This document shows positions 1 through 5,318 of a DNA stretch of 5,318 nucleotides, piece after piece. The position numbers were made by a program, and so were the translations under genes. How positions within the stretch are numbered: position 1 is the first letter of the stretch; every line of letters begins with the position of its first letter. This DNA comes from Clostridiales bacterium (lineage in GTDB: Bacteria; Bacillota; Clostridia; Oscillospirales; CAG-272): the NCBI GenBank assembly GCA_018370615.1, contig JAGZAC010000144.1, forward strand, positions 1 to 5,318. Direction: 5' to 3'. Below the pieces are notes generated by a model that ran no database searches, had not been told where the DNA came from, and worked only from the letters and a program-made list of their open reading frames with translations.

Positions 1-683
1 TGTCGCTGCTGGGGATATACGGCCTGCAGGATACTGTGGCAACTTGGACAACCGCAACGTATGTGTTCATGAGCCTGGCGGCACTGCTGCTCTTTACGTT
101 CGGTCCAGTAAATGTGGGAACGACTTATATTATGCGCAATATTGTCCGGGAAGAGCCGGTGTTTATTTGGAGCGACTTTTGGTATGCTATCCGTCGGAAT
201 GTCAAGCAGGGAATTCTATATGGGATGATCGATCTTATCATGATCGTGATATTAATTTACGATTTGCTGGCCTATCGTATAAATATTTTGAACAGTCCCC
301 TGTATTTTGGCCTGTATGTTCTCAGCTTTGGAATGATCATCCTGTATTTCTTTATCCGGATGTATGTATACCCCATGATTGTTACCTTTGACATGAGTCT
401 GTGGAAGATTTTCAAAAATTCAATTTTCTTTGCCATTTTGGGAATCAAACGGAACATAATGGCGCTTCTTGGTACGGTAATTCTTTTTGTCATTGATTTT
501 TACCTTATGAGGTTGTTCCTTCCCATTGGATTGATTCTGCCGTTTATCATCTTATTTGGAATAGTGGGGCTGATGTGCAACTACGCATCGTTCCCCAAAA
601 TAAAGGAGATTATGATCGATCCCTATTATAAGGAAGTAAAGGAATCTGAGGGAGAAGACAGTGAAACGGCCCAGACGGAATAA
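1..683 (+). CDS. DUF624 (YesL-like) integral membrane protein, 5' partial
   Basis: The reading frame is open from the window edge (first full codon at position 3) to TAA at 681-683, so the true start lies upstream. The GTG at 36 has only a weak upstream CAGGA and is unlikely to be the start, because in-frame coding continues before it. The visible 226 residues hold about five hydrophobic membrane segments. They are separated by a basic loop carrying the family-like pattern GTTYIMRNIVREE...FWYAIRRNVKQG, which in DUF624 proteins follows the first membrane segments. The tail after the last segment is hydrophilic and acidic (KESEGEDSETAQTE) and probably cytoplasmic. DUF624/YesL proteins are often found near carbohydrate uptake genes in Bacillota, but their biochemical role is not established and no sugar gene is visible here. 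By comparison with the family, an N-terminal portion with at least one membrane segment is probably missing. It looks like a host gene, convergent with the cysteine-rich gene. Family call fairly sure; function unknown. Confidence 0.8.
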   Translation, partial: SLLGIYGLQDTVATWTTATYVFMSLAALLLFTFGPVNVGTTYIMRNIVREEPVFIWSDFWYAIRRNVKQGILYGMIDLIMIVILIYDLLAYRINILNSPLYFGLYVLSFGMIILYFFIRMYVYPMIVTFDMSLWKIFKNSIFFAILGIKRNIMALLGTVILFVIDFYLMRLFLPIGLILPFIILFGIVGLMCNYASFPKIKEIMIDPYYKEVKESEGEDSETAQTE

Positions 684-684
684 G

Positions 685-718
685 AAAAACCAGGTCAGCT
701 TGCGTGACCTGGTTTTTT
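685..718. terminator. Bidirectional rho-independent terminator between convergent genes
   Basis: A perfect 13-bp stem (AAAAACCAGGTCA at 685-697 against TGACCTGGTTTTT at 705-717) encloses a 7-base loop. The stem core is GC-containing and is followed by a run of six T on the plus strand. The A-run on the left gives the minus strand its own U-tract (TTTTTCTTATT). It sits 1 base after the DUF624 stop and 26 bases beyond the cysteine-rich gene stop, so one hairpin can end both transcripts. Confidence 0.9.
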
Positions 719-743
719 AGTATTTGCGAGACGATTGCCTTAT

Positions 744-1583
744 TTAGCAGCCGCATCGCTTGCCCGACGAATCGGTGCTGGAGCCCCGGGCAAGACTGCC
801 GGCGGAAGGCGGGCAGAACTCGTTTACAGGGAAAGCCATACTGTGGAACAGACGGCAGGGATCGTCTTCATGTACTTCCTGGCAGACCTTTTCAGGAACA
901 CAGTATTCTACTGCATTCACCAGGTACTGGGCAGGACGCTCAATGCGGATGACAGAGAAGAGACCCAGGGTAACGACCAGTTTGTCTCCTTCGGTGTCGC
1001 AGATGTCGCCGCCGGATACTGTGCAGCAAACTCCCTGAGGAATTTCGTCACAGCAGCAGCAACAGCAGCAGCAATTTTGTTCCGGTTTTACAATCTTGCA
1101 GGAAAGGATAATCGGATCCACTGCTTCTACGACAGCTATGGGAAGGTTGGTGGTCATGGGGCAGCCGCAGCTGTCCTTAGGTGGGCAGAAGCCGGAGCAG
1201 TTGTTGTCGCTCTTGAATACACTTACATTGCCCTCGCTGCCAAACAGAATTACCTTCTTTTCTACAACAGCGATACCTTCTATTTCTTGTATATTTCCAG
1301 GGGAAATACACGCTTCGCAGGTTACACGAATATAGATCTTGATCGTCAATTGGTAGAACCCTCTGTTGAAGGGAACACAATCAATATTAATGTAAGACCA
1401 AACGATTCTGGCACATTTGCAGCGAACTGCAACACCTCTATCAACAAGTTCCTGGCCAGAGCCGGTCAGAAATACACGTACATCCTCGAAACAGTCCTTG
1501 TCGCGACAGGAATCAAGAACCCGGTATGTATCGATACATACCATTTCCCGGGACGAGGGCTGGCACTGTCTGTTATCAGACAT
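744..1583 (-). CDS. Cysteine-rich protein of unknown function (31 Cys, poly-Cys run)
   Basis: This is a 279-residue protein starting MSDNRQCQPSS and ending at TAA (744-746). I chose the ATG at 1581-1583 because GGAGGT lies 9 bases upstream; an in-frame ATG at 1605-1607 lies upstream of that site and is not needed. No signal peptide or membrane segment is evident. Cysteines make up 31 of 279 residues and are spread over the whole length, with pairs such as CKC (55-57), CEAC (89-92), CGC (139-141 and at the C-terminus) and eight consecutive Cys at residues 171-178. Between them lie alternating hydrophobic stretches suggesting a beta-rich fold in two halves (about 32-125 and 147-235). From memory, similar proteins beginning SDNR..CRP and containing CIDTYRVLDSCRDKDCFEDVRV occur in many Clostridia as uncharacterised proteins. 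Metal binding, disulfide cross-linking or a spore-coat-like structural role are possible but unproven. It is probably a host gene with its own promoter, lying just downstream of the phage module on the same strand. Confidence 0.85.
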   Translation of the reverse strand: MSDNRQCQPSSREMVCIDTYRVLDSCRDKDCFEDVRVFLTGSGQELVDRGVAVRCKCARIVWSYINIDCVPFNRGFYQLTIKIYIRVTCEACISPGNIQEIEGIAVVEKKVILFGSEGNVSVFKSDNNCSGFCPPKDSCGCPMTTNLPIAVVEAVDPIILSCKIVKPEQNCCCCCCCCDEIPQGVCCTVSGGDICDTEGDKLVVTLGLFSVIRIERPAQYLVNAVEYCVPEKVCQEVHEDDPCRLFHSMAFPVNEFCPPSAGSLARGSSTDSSGKRCGC

Positions 1584-1592
1584 ATATATTAT

Positions 1593-1598
1593 ACCTCC
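1593..1598 (-). promoter_or_regulatory. Ribosome binding site of the cysteine-rich gene
   Basis: The minus strand reads TAGGAGGTATAATATATATG. GGAGGT is a near-perfect Shine-Dalgarno sequence 9 bases before the ATG at 1583. It fixes that ATG as the start rather than the upstream ATG at 1607. Confidence 0.85.
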
Positions 1599-1611
1599 TA
1601 TGAGCATAAGA

Positions 1612-1628
1612 CAGTAAAGCTTTTACTG
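1612..1628. repeat. Inverted repeat in the leader of the cysteine-rich gene
   Basis: CAGTAAA and TTTACTG (7-bp arms, 3-base centre GCT) form a perfect inverted repeat. It would fall in the 5' untranslated region just downstream of the predicted transcription start and upstream of the ribosome binding site. No T-run follows on either strand, so it is not a typical terminator. It could be an operator or an mRNA 5' hairpin. Confidence 0.5.
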
Positions 1629-1652
1629 CCTTCGCTATATCATATGCGAAGG
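1629..1652. repeat. Inverted repeat spanning the -10 region
   Basis: CCTTCGC (1629-1635) and GCGAAGG (1646-1652) are perfect 7-bp arms around an AT-rich 10-base centre that contains the predicted -10 element. It directly abuts the 1612-1628 repeat. A dyad over a -10 is a plausible repressor site, but no regulator is known, and it has no T-tract to act as a terminator for the phage transcript. Confidence 0.5.
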
Positions 1653-1667
1653 TATACAAGTTGACAA
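1639..1667 (-). promoter_or_regulatory. SigA-like promoter of the cysteine-rich gene
   Basis: On the minus strand a -35 TTGTCA (1662-1667) is separated by exactly 17 bases from a -10 TATGAT (1639-1644). Each hexamer has one mismatch to consensus. The predicted start is near 1632, giving a leader of about 50 bases. The -35 abuts the Prp stop codon (1668-1670). The -10 region also reads CATATGATA, which fits the CATANNNTA form of mother-cell sporulation promoters, but I see no well-spaced matching -35 for that class. Confidence 0.6.
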
Positions 1668-1988
1668 TCAGATGTCTGCTTCGACAAAATCGGGAAAAGC
1701 TTCCTCTAATAGCTGAAATCCTCGTAAAATTGCCATTACATTGTCTAAAATTGGGGTACAGTCGTCCGGAAGCTCAAAATCCATACGCACATATCCTGCA
1801 GAAAAATCTTCCCGATAGCGGTCAATTTTTCCTTCCTCATAGGCATCGCGCAGAAGTGCACGTAAGGTATAACACAAAATCGATATTGCGGAACACAGAA
1901 TATCATGCCCCGCAGAAGCGTATTCCGTATGCCCGATACATTCAAATAAATAGCTGTCATAGTATGTGTCAAAGGAAATTTTGGTCAT
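1668..1988 (-). CDS. prp: Phage-encoded Prp-family (YsxB-like) cysteine protease
   Basis: This is a 106-residue protein matching the usual length of Prp, the protease that in Bacillota removes an N-terminal extension of ribosomal protein bL27. It carries the family signature GHTEYASAGHDILCSAIS. His20 and Cys32 have the 12-residue spacing of the catalytic His/Cys pair, and both are present, as is the Asp of GHDI. The C-terminus ends in a helix-like segment typical of the family (AILRGFQLLEEAFPDFVE). The chromosomal prp normally lies between the genes for L21 and L27; this copy instead follows a portal gene, so it is a phage copy. Its ATG overlaps the portal TGA (ATGA, 1985-1988) and GGAGGG (1998-2003) sits 9 bases upstream, indicating translational coupling. 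Prp of Staphylococcus is known to process some phage capsid and scaffold proteins, so maturation of head proteins is the likely role. Those substrates are not encoded in this window. Family call is firm; substrate is inferred. Confidence 0.88.
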   Translation of the reverse strand: MTKISFDTYYDSYLFECIGHTEYASAGHDILCSAISILCYTLRALLRDAYEEGKIDRYREDFSAGYVRMDFELPDDCTPILDNVMAILRGFQLLEEAFPDFVEADI

Positions 1989-3628
1989 CGCAGAAATCCC
2001 TCCGGGGCAAGGGACTGCGGAAGGCTGCTTTGCTCGCCGTTTTCCCGCACACGGCGTAAAATTTCTTCCTTCCCTTCAAATTCCATCATTTCCAGGCAAA
2101 GCTGTGCTTCCTTGCTGTTTTCTGGTTCAAAAATACCCATTTTGTACAGCTCGCATGCCAGCTCATTCATGGCCATTCTGGAAAAAGATGTTTTTTTATG
2201 GGCGCGTACCTTGATGTCGAAAATTGGTTCCGCCTGCATAAAGGTATCGTCTTCTTCATTGTTATGGCCGAACATGTCGCTGCTGCAGTGGACAAATGCC
2301 TGGAGTCCGTCTGCACCTACGATGCGGAAGCAACGGGGCCAGGTATAAAACTGTCGGATTAAATCAATGAGGAGAATACATATTTCTTCAAAGGCACGGT
2401 ATGCGCTGGAAATCATATCTCTGGAGCCCTTGTTGCCGGCCTCCTGCAGCGCTGCAATCGCAGATGCTGCAGTAACGCCGCCGGTAGTAGAGCCTTGGGA
2501 GAAATCCCGGTTTCCGGTGATCTCTTTGATTTCCTCGATTTTGTTATTTAAAATTGCAACGTACACTTCCGACAGGGTAGGTACATTGATGGGCATGATC
2601 GAAGTGGAAGGATCCCCCGAGCCGGAGTAATGAACAAAGGGCTGATCCCACTGGGCAAATTCCTTTTCGTTGATGCTTCCGTCGCTGCGTACGAAGAAGC
2701 GCCGCTCGGCAGCCAGTCTCGCATTGCGGACGATGGCGTTGCTGAGTATGTCAATCTCCTTCTGGGCGCCGCGCATGGCGTCTATCATACTGAATCCGCA
2801 GGGAGAGCCTTGTACTGGATACATTTTATCGATTACAAAGGGATATTTCCCATGATTGTAGAAGCCGGTGTCCCGATACAAAGGGTCATTTTCCGACGCA
2901 TACAGAAGAATTCCATTACAGAATTTGCAGAAATGGACACATTCCCTTCCGTTGTTTTTTGTTTTATAATACCAGTCGATGACTGCTGACTTGTCTGACG
3001 TGTCTACCGTATCGTCGTAAATATACTGGGTGACGTCAAAGGTAGGCGAGGAAAGGCAGTCCTCCAGTACGGGATATTCCTCACTGAGATAGGCGTTGTC
3101 CCAAAGCTCCACGTGGAACACATTCTGGGATTTTTGAATATCTGTAATGCCCGGTTCCCAGAACAGATTGAGCAGGTCGATGCGCCGTATATCTGTGTTG
3201 CCCAGACCTCCATCCAGTGATTTGTTCCAGAAAACGCCATAACATGCGGCACCATATTTCAGCTTGTCATACCAGCAATCAGAGTAGGTATTTTCAAAAT
3301 GGTTGCGTTCCAGAATAAGCGGCAGAATATCTGTGAGCAGTCGTGCTGCCGGTCCGTCGCTTTTCTCCCGGGGCAGACAGGTTGCCTCTGGGATGTTGTC
3401 CATCGCGTCGGCATGCTTGTTGATAATGGTGTTGAACAGCCATCCAGTGGCGATAGAATCCTTATTTTTCTCATCGTAATGACGCAGTTTCCACCACTGC
3501 TCGTTGTCAATGATTCGCTGCTCCAGCGCTGCTTTGCCAGATTTGTACTTTTCCAAAACGGCATATGCTGCGTGTACAGTGTCATTGGTAATTCTGTTGG
3601 ACATGCGTCCTTTTTTTTCTTTTTTCAT
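1985..3628 (-). CDS. Phage portal protein (P22-like group)
   Basis: This is a 547-residue protein. Portal proteins form the dodecameric ring at one capsid vertex through which DNA is pumped and to which the terminase docks. The N-terminal region (about 10-75) is polar and helical with the portal-like NEQWWKLRHY and a following WLFNTIINKHADAM helix. Residues 110-300 form the alpha/beta body with GFSMIDAMRGAQKEIDILSNAI, a segment common in this portal group. Residues 370-398 hold ITGNRDFSQGSTTGGVTAAS, then a long amphipathic helix (about 398-428) likely corresponding to the channel-lining stem. The C-terminus (481-535) is helical. No stop or frameshift is seen. The ATG at 3628 is preferred because AAGGAGGA (3641-3648) precedes it, though the spacing is long (12 bases after the element). 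An alternative ATG at 3604 has only a weak GGA. It lies 35 bases after the TerL stop and overlaps prp by 4 bases. Assignment to the portal family is strong; the P22-like label is from resemblance. Confidence 0.88.
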   Translation of the reverse strand: MKKEKKGRMSNRITNDTVHAAYAVLEKYKSGKAALEQRIIDNEQWWKLRHYDEKNKDSIATGWLFNTIINKHADAMDNIPEATCLPREKSDGPAARLLTDILPLILERNHFENTYSDCWYDKLKYGAACYGVFWNKSLDGGLGNTDIRRIDLLNLFWEPGITDIQKSQNVFHVELWDNAYLSEEYPVLEDCLSSPTFDVTQYIYDDTVDTSDKSAVIDWYYKTKNNGRECVHFCKFCNGILLYASENDPLYRDTGFYNHGKYPFVIDKMYPVQGSPCGFSMIDAMRGAQKEIDILSNAIVRNARLAAERRFFVRSDGSINEKEFAQWDQPFVHYSGSGDPSTSIMPINVPTLSEVYVAILNNKIEEIKEITGNRDFSQGSTTGGVTAASAIAALQEAGNKGSRDMISSAYRAFEEICILLIDLIRQFYTWPRCFRIVGADGLQAFVHCSSDMFGHNNEEDDTFMQAEPIFDIKVRAHKKTSFSRMAMNELACELYKMGIFEPENSKEAQLCLEMMEFEGKEEILRRVRENGEQSSLPQSLAPEGFLR

Positions 3629-3640
3629 ATTGTGATTTTA

Positions 3641-3648
3641 TCCTCCTT
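3641..3648 (-). promoter_or_regulatory. Ribosome binding site of the portal gene
   Basis: The minus strand reads AAGGAGGA, a full Shine-Dalgarno match, followed by 12 bases and the ATG at 3628. The spacing is longer than usual, but no closer start codon exists, and the ATG 24 bases further in lacks a comparable site. It supports the longer portal start. Confidence 0.7.
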
Positions 3649-3663
3649 GCCGCTGTGCGGCGT

Positions 3664-5049
3664 TTAGTATGTAAACTGTCTGTATTTTCTCTTGTCTGCC
3701 AGAAGATTTAGCGGATCGTCACCGCTTGTTTCTGTGACAGACGAGAGCGTCGGCCGAATGGGTCGATTCATGCAGAAATATCGGAAAGAATCTGCAAAGT
3801 GGTCCTCCTGAGAGGTATCCAGATCCTCGGGACTGTGTTCGCTGTAGGTGAGAAGGGGGAGGGTGCGTATGGCATGCTTGCAGGTGTTGAAGAAATACAC
3901 CATTGGCTTGCCGTCTCCGTCAAAGGCCAGTCGATAGTGGCACTGCATCCAGCCTGGCAGGCGCTTGTTGTCCCCGGGCTGAAAGAAAACGTAGTGCCGG
4001 TCTGCTGCTTCGATGATGGCCTCCCCCCGCGAGGCGTCCCATATGGAGGGATCTGCTACGCCGAAGATCTGTTTTCCACGCAGCCACCGATGCTCTGTCT
4101 CGATTTTGTGAATTTCACGAAAAATTCGATCTGGATCCCATTTGACGCCCTCATTGGGCCCGATGCAGCCGTAAAGCTGCAAAATCAGATAGGCCCGCCC
4201 CTCGTAATCTACCGCCCACCAATCGCAGGAAAAAGGCTTGGAATAACCGAAGTCGAAGCTGCGATACAGCTTCCAGTCCGGCGGTACCTCAAAGGGTTCG
4301 ATGACATGGGTGTACAGCTTGTCCTGATAGTGGGAGACGTCATCGGTGAACTCTTCAAAAAATTGCCCTTCGAAGATATCCCAATCTCCCTCCAGCCAGG
4401 CTTTTCGCAGCTTTGGCGGCAGCGCCTCCAGCTTTTGAATGTACCCGGGGTCGCTTTGCATCAGTGCCTGGTTGTCTGTTACCAGAGAACGAATGAACAT
4501 GTATTCATCGGCATTTTCTCCCGGTTTCATGGCTTTGTCGATAAAGAGCCGTTTTACCCATCCGTGTCCCACTCCGCCTGGGTTGCAGGTGAGATAAATT
4601 CGTTTGGGGAAAGCATTGACACCTCGCACACAGGCCTTGATTCGGTCGTACATCTCTTCGGGAAACTGGGTTGCTTCATCAATAAAGAGAATATCTGTTT
4701 CCGTTCCCTGAAACTTGTCGAGATCCACCACATTGCGACAATAGCGAAAAGCAATGACCGAGCCATTTTCAAAGGTCATATCTCGTGTGGAATCCTTATA
4801 GACAGCAATTCCGTGGAGCAGCGGAATCATGGGCAGAATATGATTTTGCCGCAGCTCCGGATAGGTACGCCGCACGATCATAATGCGGATCCCCGGATAG
4901 CGGAGGGCCATAAGTGAAGCCTTGATGCGTACCGCCCAGCTTTTACCGCCGCCTCTGGCGCCTCCGAAAGCGATATACCGGTGGGTGTCTGTGAGAAACA
5001 GCTTCTGCCGCGGAGAGGGCTTGGGAATTTTCAAGGTCATCTTGCCCAT
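3664..5049 (-). CDS. terL: Phage terminase large subunit (ATPase-nuclease)
   Basis: This is a 461-residue packaging motor that cuts concatemeric phage DNA and pumps it into the prohead. All expected motifs are present. There is a Walker A GGARGGGKS at 29-37. The Walker B is ILFIDE at 120-125, with Asp124 and the catalytic Glu125. The coupling motif TCNP is at 154-157. The C-terminal RNase H-like nuclease has acidic residues at Asp266 (SFDFGY), Asp333 (VADPS) and Asp416/Asp420 (EDHFADSFRYF). Length and domain order are normal, and no frameshift is seen, so it looks functional. The start at 5049 is preferred because GGAAGGGGA (5059-5067) lies about 10 bases upstream, giving a 13-base overlap with the upstream gene. 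An ATG at 5040 forms an ATGA with the upstream TGA and is an alternative start that would cost only three residues. The TAA stop (3664-3666) lies 35 bases before the portal start, so the two are almost certainly one transcript. Confidence 0.95.
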   Translation of the reverse strand: MGKMTLKIPKPSPRQKLFLTDTHRYIAFGGARGGGKSWAVRIKASLMALRYPGIRIMIVRRTYPELRQNHILPMIPLLHGIAVYKDSTRDMTFENGSVIAFRYCRNVVDLDKFQGTETDILFIDEATQFPEEMYDRIKACVRGVNAFPKRIYLTCNPGGVGHGWVKRLFIDKAMKPGENADEYMFIRSLVTDNQALMQSDPGYIQKLEALPPKLRKAWLEGDWDIFEGQFFEEFTDDVSHYQDKLYTHVIEPFEVPPDWKLYRSFDFGYSKPFSCDWWAVDYEGRAYLILQLYGCIGPNEGVKWDPDRIFREIHKIETEHRWLRGKQIFGVADPSIWDASRGEAIIEAADRHYVFFQPGDNKRLPGWMQCHYRLAFDGDGKPMVYFFNTCKHAIRTLPLLTYSEHSPEDLDTSQEDHFADSFRYFCMNRPIRPTLSSVTETSGDDPLNLLADKRKYRQFTY

Positions 5050-5318
5050 TTTTCAATTTCCCCTTCCAGTACTACGTTAATGGAAGCACCGCTATCCTCT
5101 GCTTCGTCCCCCTCCAGGCCTCGGATTACGGCGGCAAGCTCCTTTGCGGCAAGGGTCAATTCCTTTAGCTGTTTGATGTCACCACTGTCTCCGTTTTCCA
5201 GGGAGCCTTTCATTTCTGCGGCCATTTTGTCGATGATTTCCGCAATGGTATCTACAGCTACGCGCAGCCGTTTTCCATTGCCGTCAATTTCTTTTTTGGA
5301 GGGCGGATCCAGTATGTG
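5037..5318 (-). CDS. Probable phage terminase small subunit, C-terminal part (5' partial)
   Basis: The minus-strand frame is open from the right window edge to TGA at 5037-5039, giving 93 visible residues; the gene start lies outside. An internal ATG at 5225 has no convincing ribosome site and is not taken as the start. The visible part holds a helix-rich middle (VAVDTIAEIIDKMAAEMKGS and LKELTLAAKELAAVIRG) linked by a short acidic stretch to the terminal strand INVVLEGEIEKWAR. This helical oligomerisation region followed by a short beta-type tail, placed directly before terL and overlapping it by 13 bases, fits a small terminase subunit, which recognises the packaging site and regulates TerL. 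The DNA-binding N-terminal domain that would prove it is beyond the window. The call therefore rests mainly on position and general architecture; a different small phage protein upstream of terL remains possible. Confidence 0.55.
   Translation of the reverse strand, partial: HILDPPSKKEIDGNGKRLRVAVDTIAEIIDKMAAEMKGSLENGDSGDIKQLKELTLAAKELAAVIRGLEGDEAEDSGASINVVLEGEIEKWAR

Larger units (their letters stand above)
1668..5318 (-). mobile_element. Prophage fragment: DNA packaging module (TerS?-TerL-portal-Prp)
   Basis: Four collinear, tightly spaced minus-strand genes form the start of a tailed-phage head module. They continue past the right edge of the window. On the left, the module stops after Prp and is followed within 84 bases by a probable host gene, without scaffold, major capsid, connector or tail genes. 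No integrase, attachment-site duplication or IS element is visible at the junction. The open frames look intact. The exact left boundary is inferred to lie near 1584-1668. Confidence 0.75.

Noticed and set aside
1..10. TGTCGCTGCT also occurs near 2275, a possible attachment-site repeat
   Set aside because: Only about 10 bases match, both copies are inside coding sequence, and neither lies at the phage/host junction; chance is sufficient.
36..683. GTG at 36 as the true start of the DUF624 gene
   Set aside because: The frame stays open to the window edge, the upstream ribosome site is weak, and the family normally has further N-terminal sequence including a membrane segment.
1050..1073. CRISPR-like or tandem repeat array
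   Set aside because: The short GCA-type repeat is in-frame coding for cysteine, with no spacers.
1612..1652. Terminator for the phage operon
   Set aside because: Both hairpins are AT-rich or loose and lack a following T-run on either strand; the second encloses a good -10 element instead.
735..1664. 309-codon open frame on the plus strand, Ala-rich
   Set aside because: It is the antisense shadow of the cysteine-rich gene; the poly-Ala-type stretch is the reverse of the poly-Cys codons, and there is no convincing ribosome site.
1661..1666. TTGACA -35 box on the plus strand
   Set aside because: It would direct transcription antisense into prp; I found no well-spaced -10 and no plus-strand gene there. 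The same bases read on the minus strand give the better-supported TTGTCA promoter.
1668..1988. Chromosomal ribosomal prp gene
   Set aside because: No rplU or rpmA is adjacent; it is coupled to a phage portal gene.
3799..4917. 372-codon open frame on the plus strand
   Set aside because: It lies wholly antisense inside terL, whose motifs are complete; the translated product shows no recognisable domain and the frame is explained by the terL codon pattern.

Overview
The window looks like a piece of a Bacillota chromosome, most likely a gut-type Clostridia (Oscillospiraceae/Ruminococcaceae-like). The reasons are the mid-range base composition, the strong AGGAGG-type ribosome binding sites, a DUF624/YesL-like membrane protein, and a cysteine-rich protein of a type I associate with Clostridia. 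This placement is inference; there is no rRNA or marker gene in the window.

Layout. Positions 1-683 (+) hold the 3' part of a DUF624-type membrane protein gene. It ends at a hairpin (685-718) that works as a terminator in both directions. Converging on it from the minus strand is a gene for a 279-residue protein with 31 cysteines (744-1583), including eight in a row; its function is unknown. It has a good ribosome binding site and a SigA-like promoter (1639-1667). From 1668 to the right edge everything is on the minus strand and is phage-derived, reading right to left: the C-terminal part of a likely small terminase subunit (5037-5318, cut by the window edge), a complete large terminase subunit (3664-5049), a complete portal protein (1985-3628) and a complete Prp-family cysteine protease (1668-1988). 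The genes are tightly packed: TerS/TerL overlap by 13 bases, portal/Prp overlap by an ATGA, and there are 35 bases between TerL and portal.

How they work together. TerS and TerL recognise, cut and pump phage DNA through the portal. A phage-borne Prp next to the portal would be expected to trim capsid or scaffold proteins. What should follow Prp in a head module (scaffold, major capsid, head-tail connectors, tail) is absent: 84 bases after the Prp stop codon the cysteine-rich, apparently host gene begins. The main observation is therefore an intact packaging-plus-protease module ending abruptly against host DNA, with a possible host promoter whose -35 element abuts the last phage stop codon. 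It may be a truncated prophage or a retained fragment. The window cannot show which, because the upstream phage part lies beyond position 5318. No tRNA, CRISPR array, IS element or attachment-site repeat was recognised, and no stretch longer than 84 bases lacks a gene.
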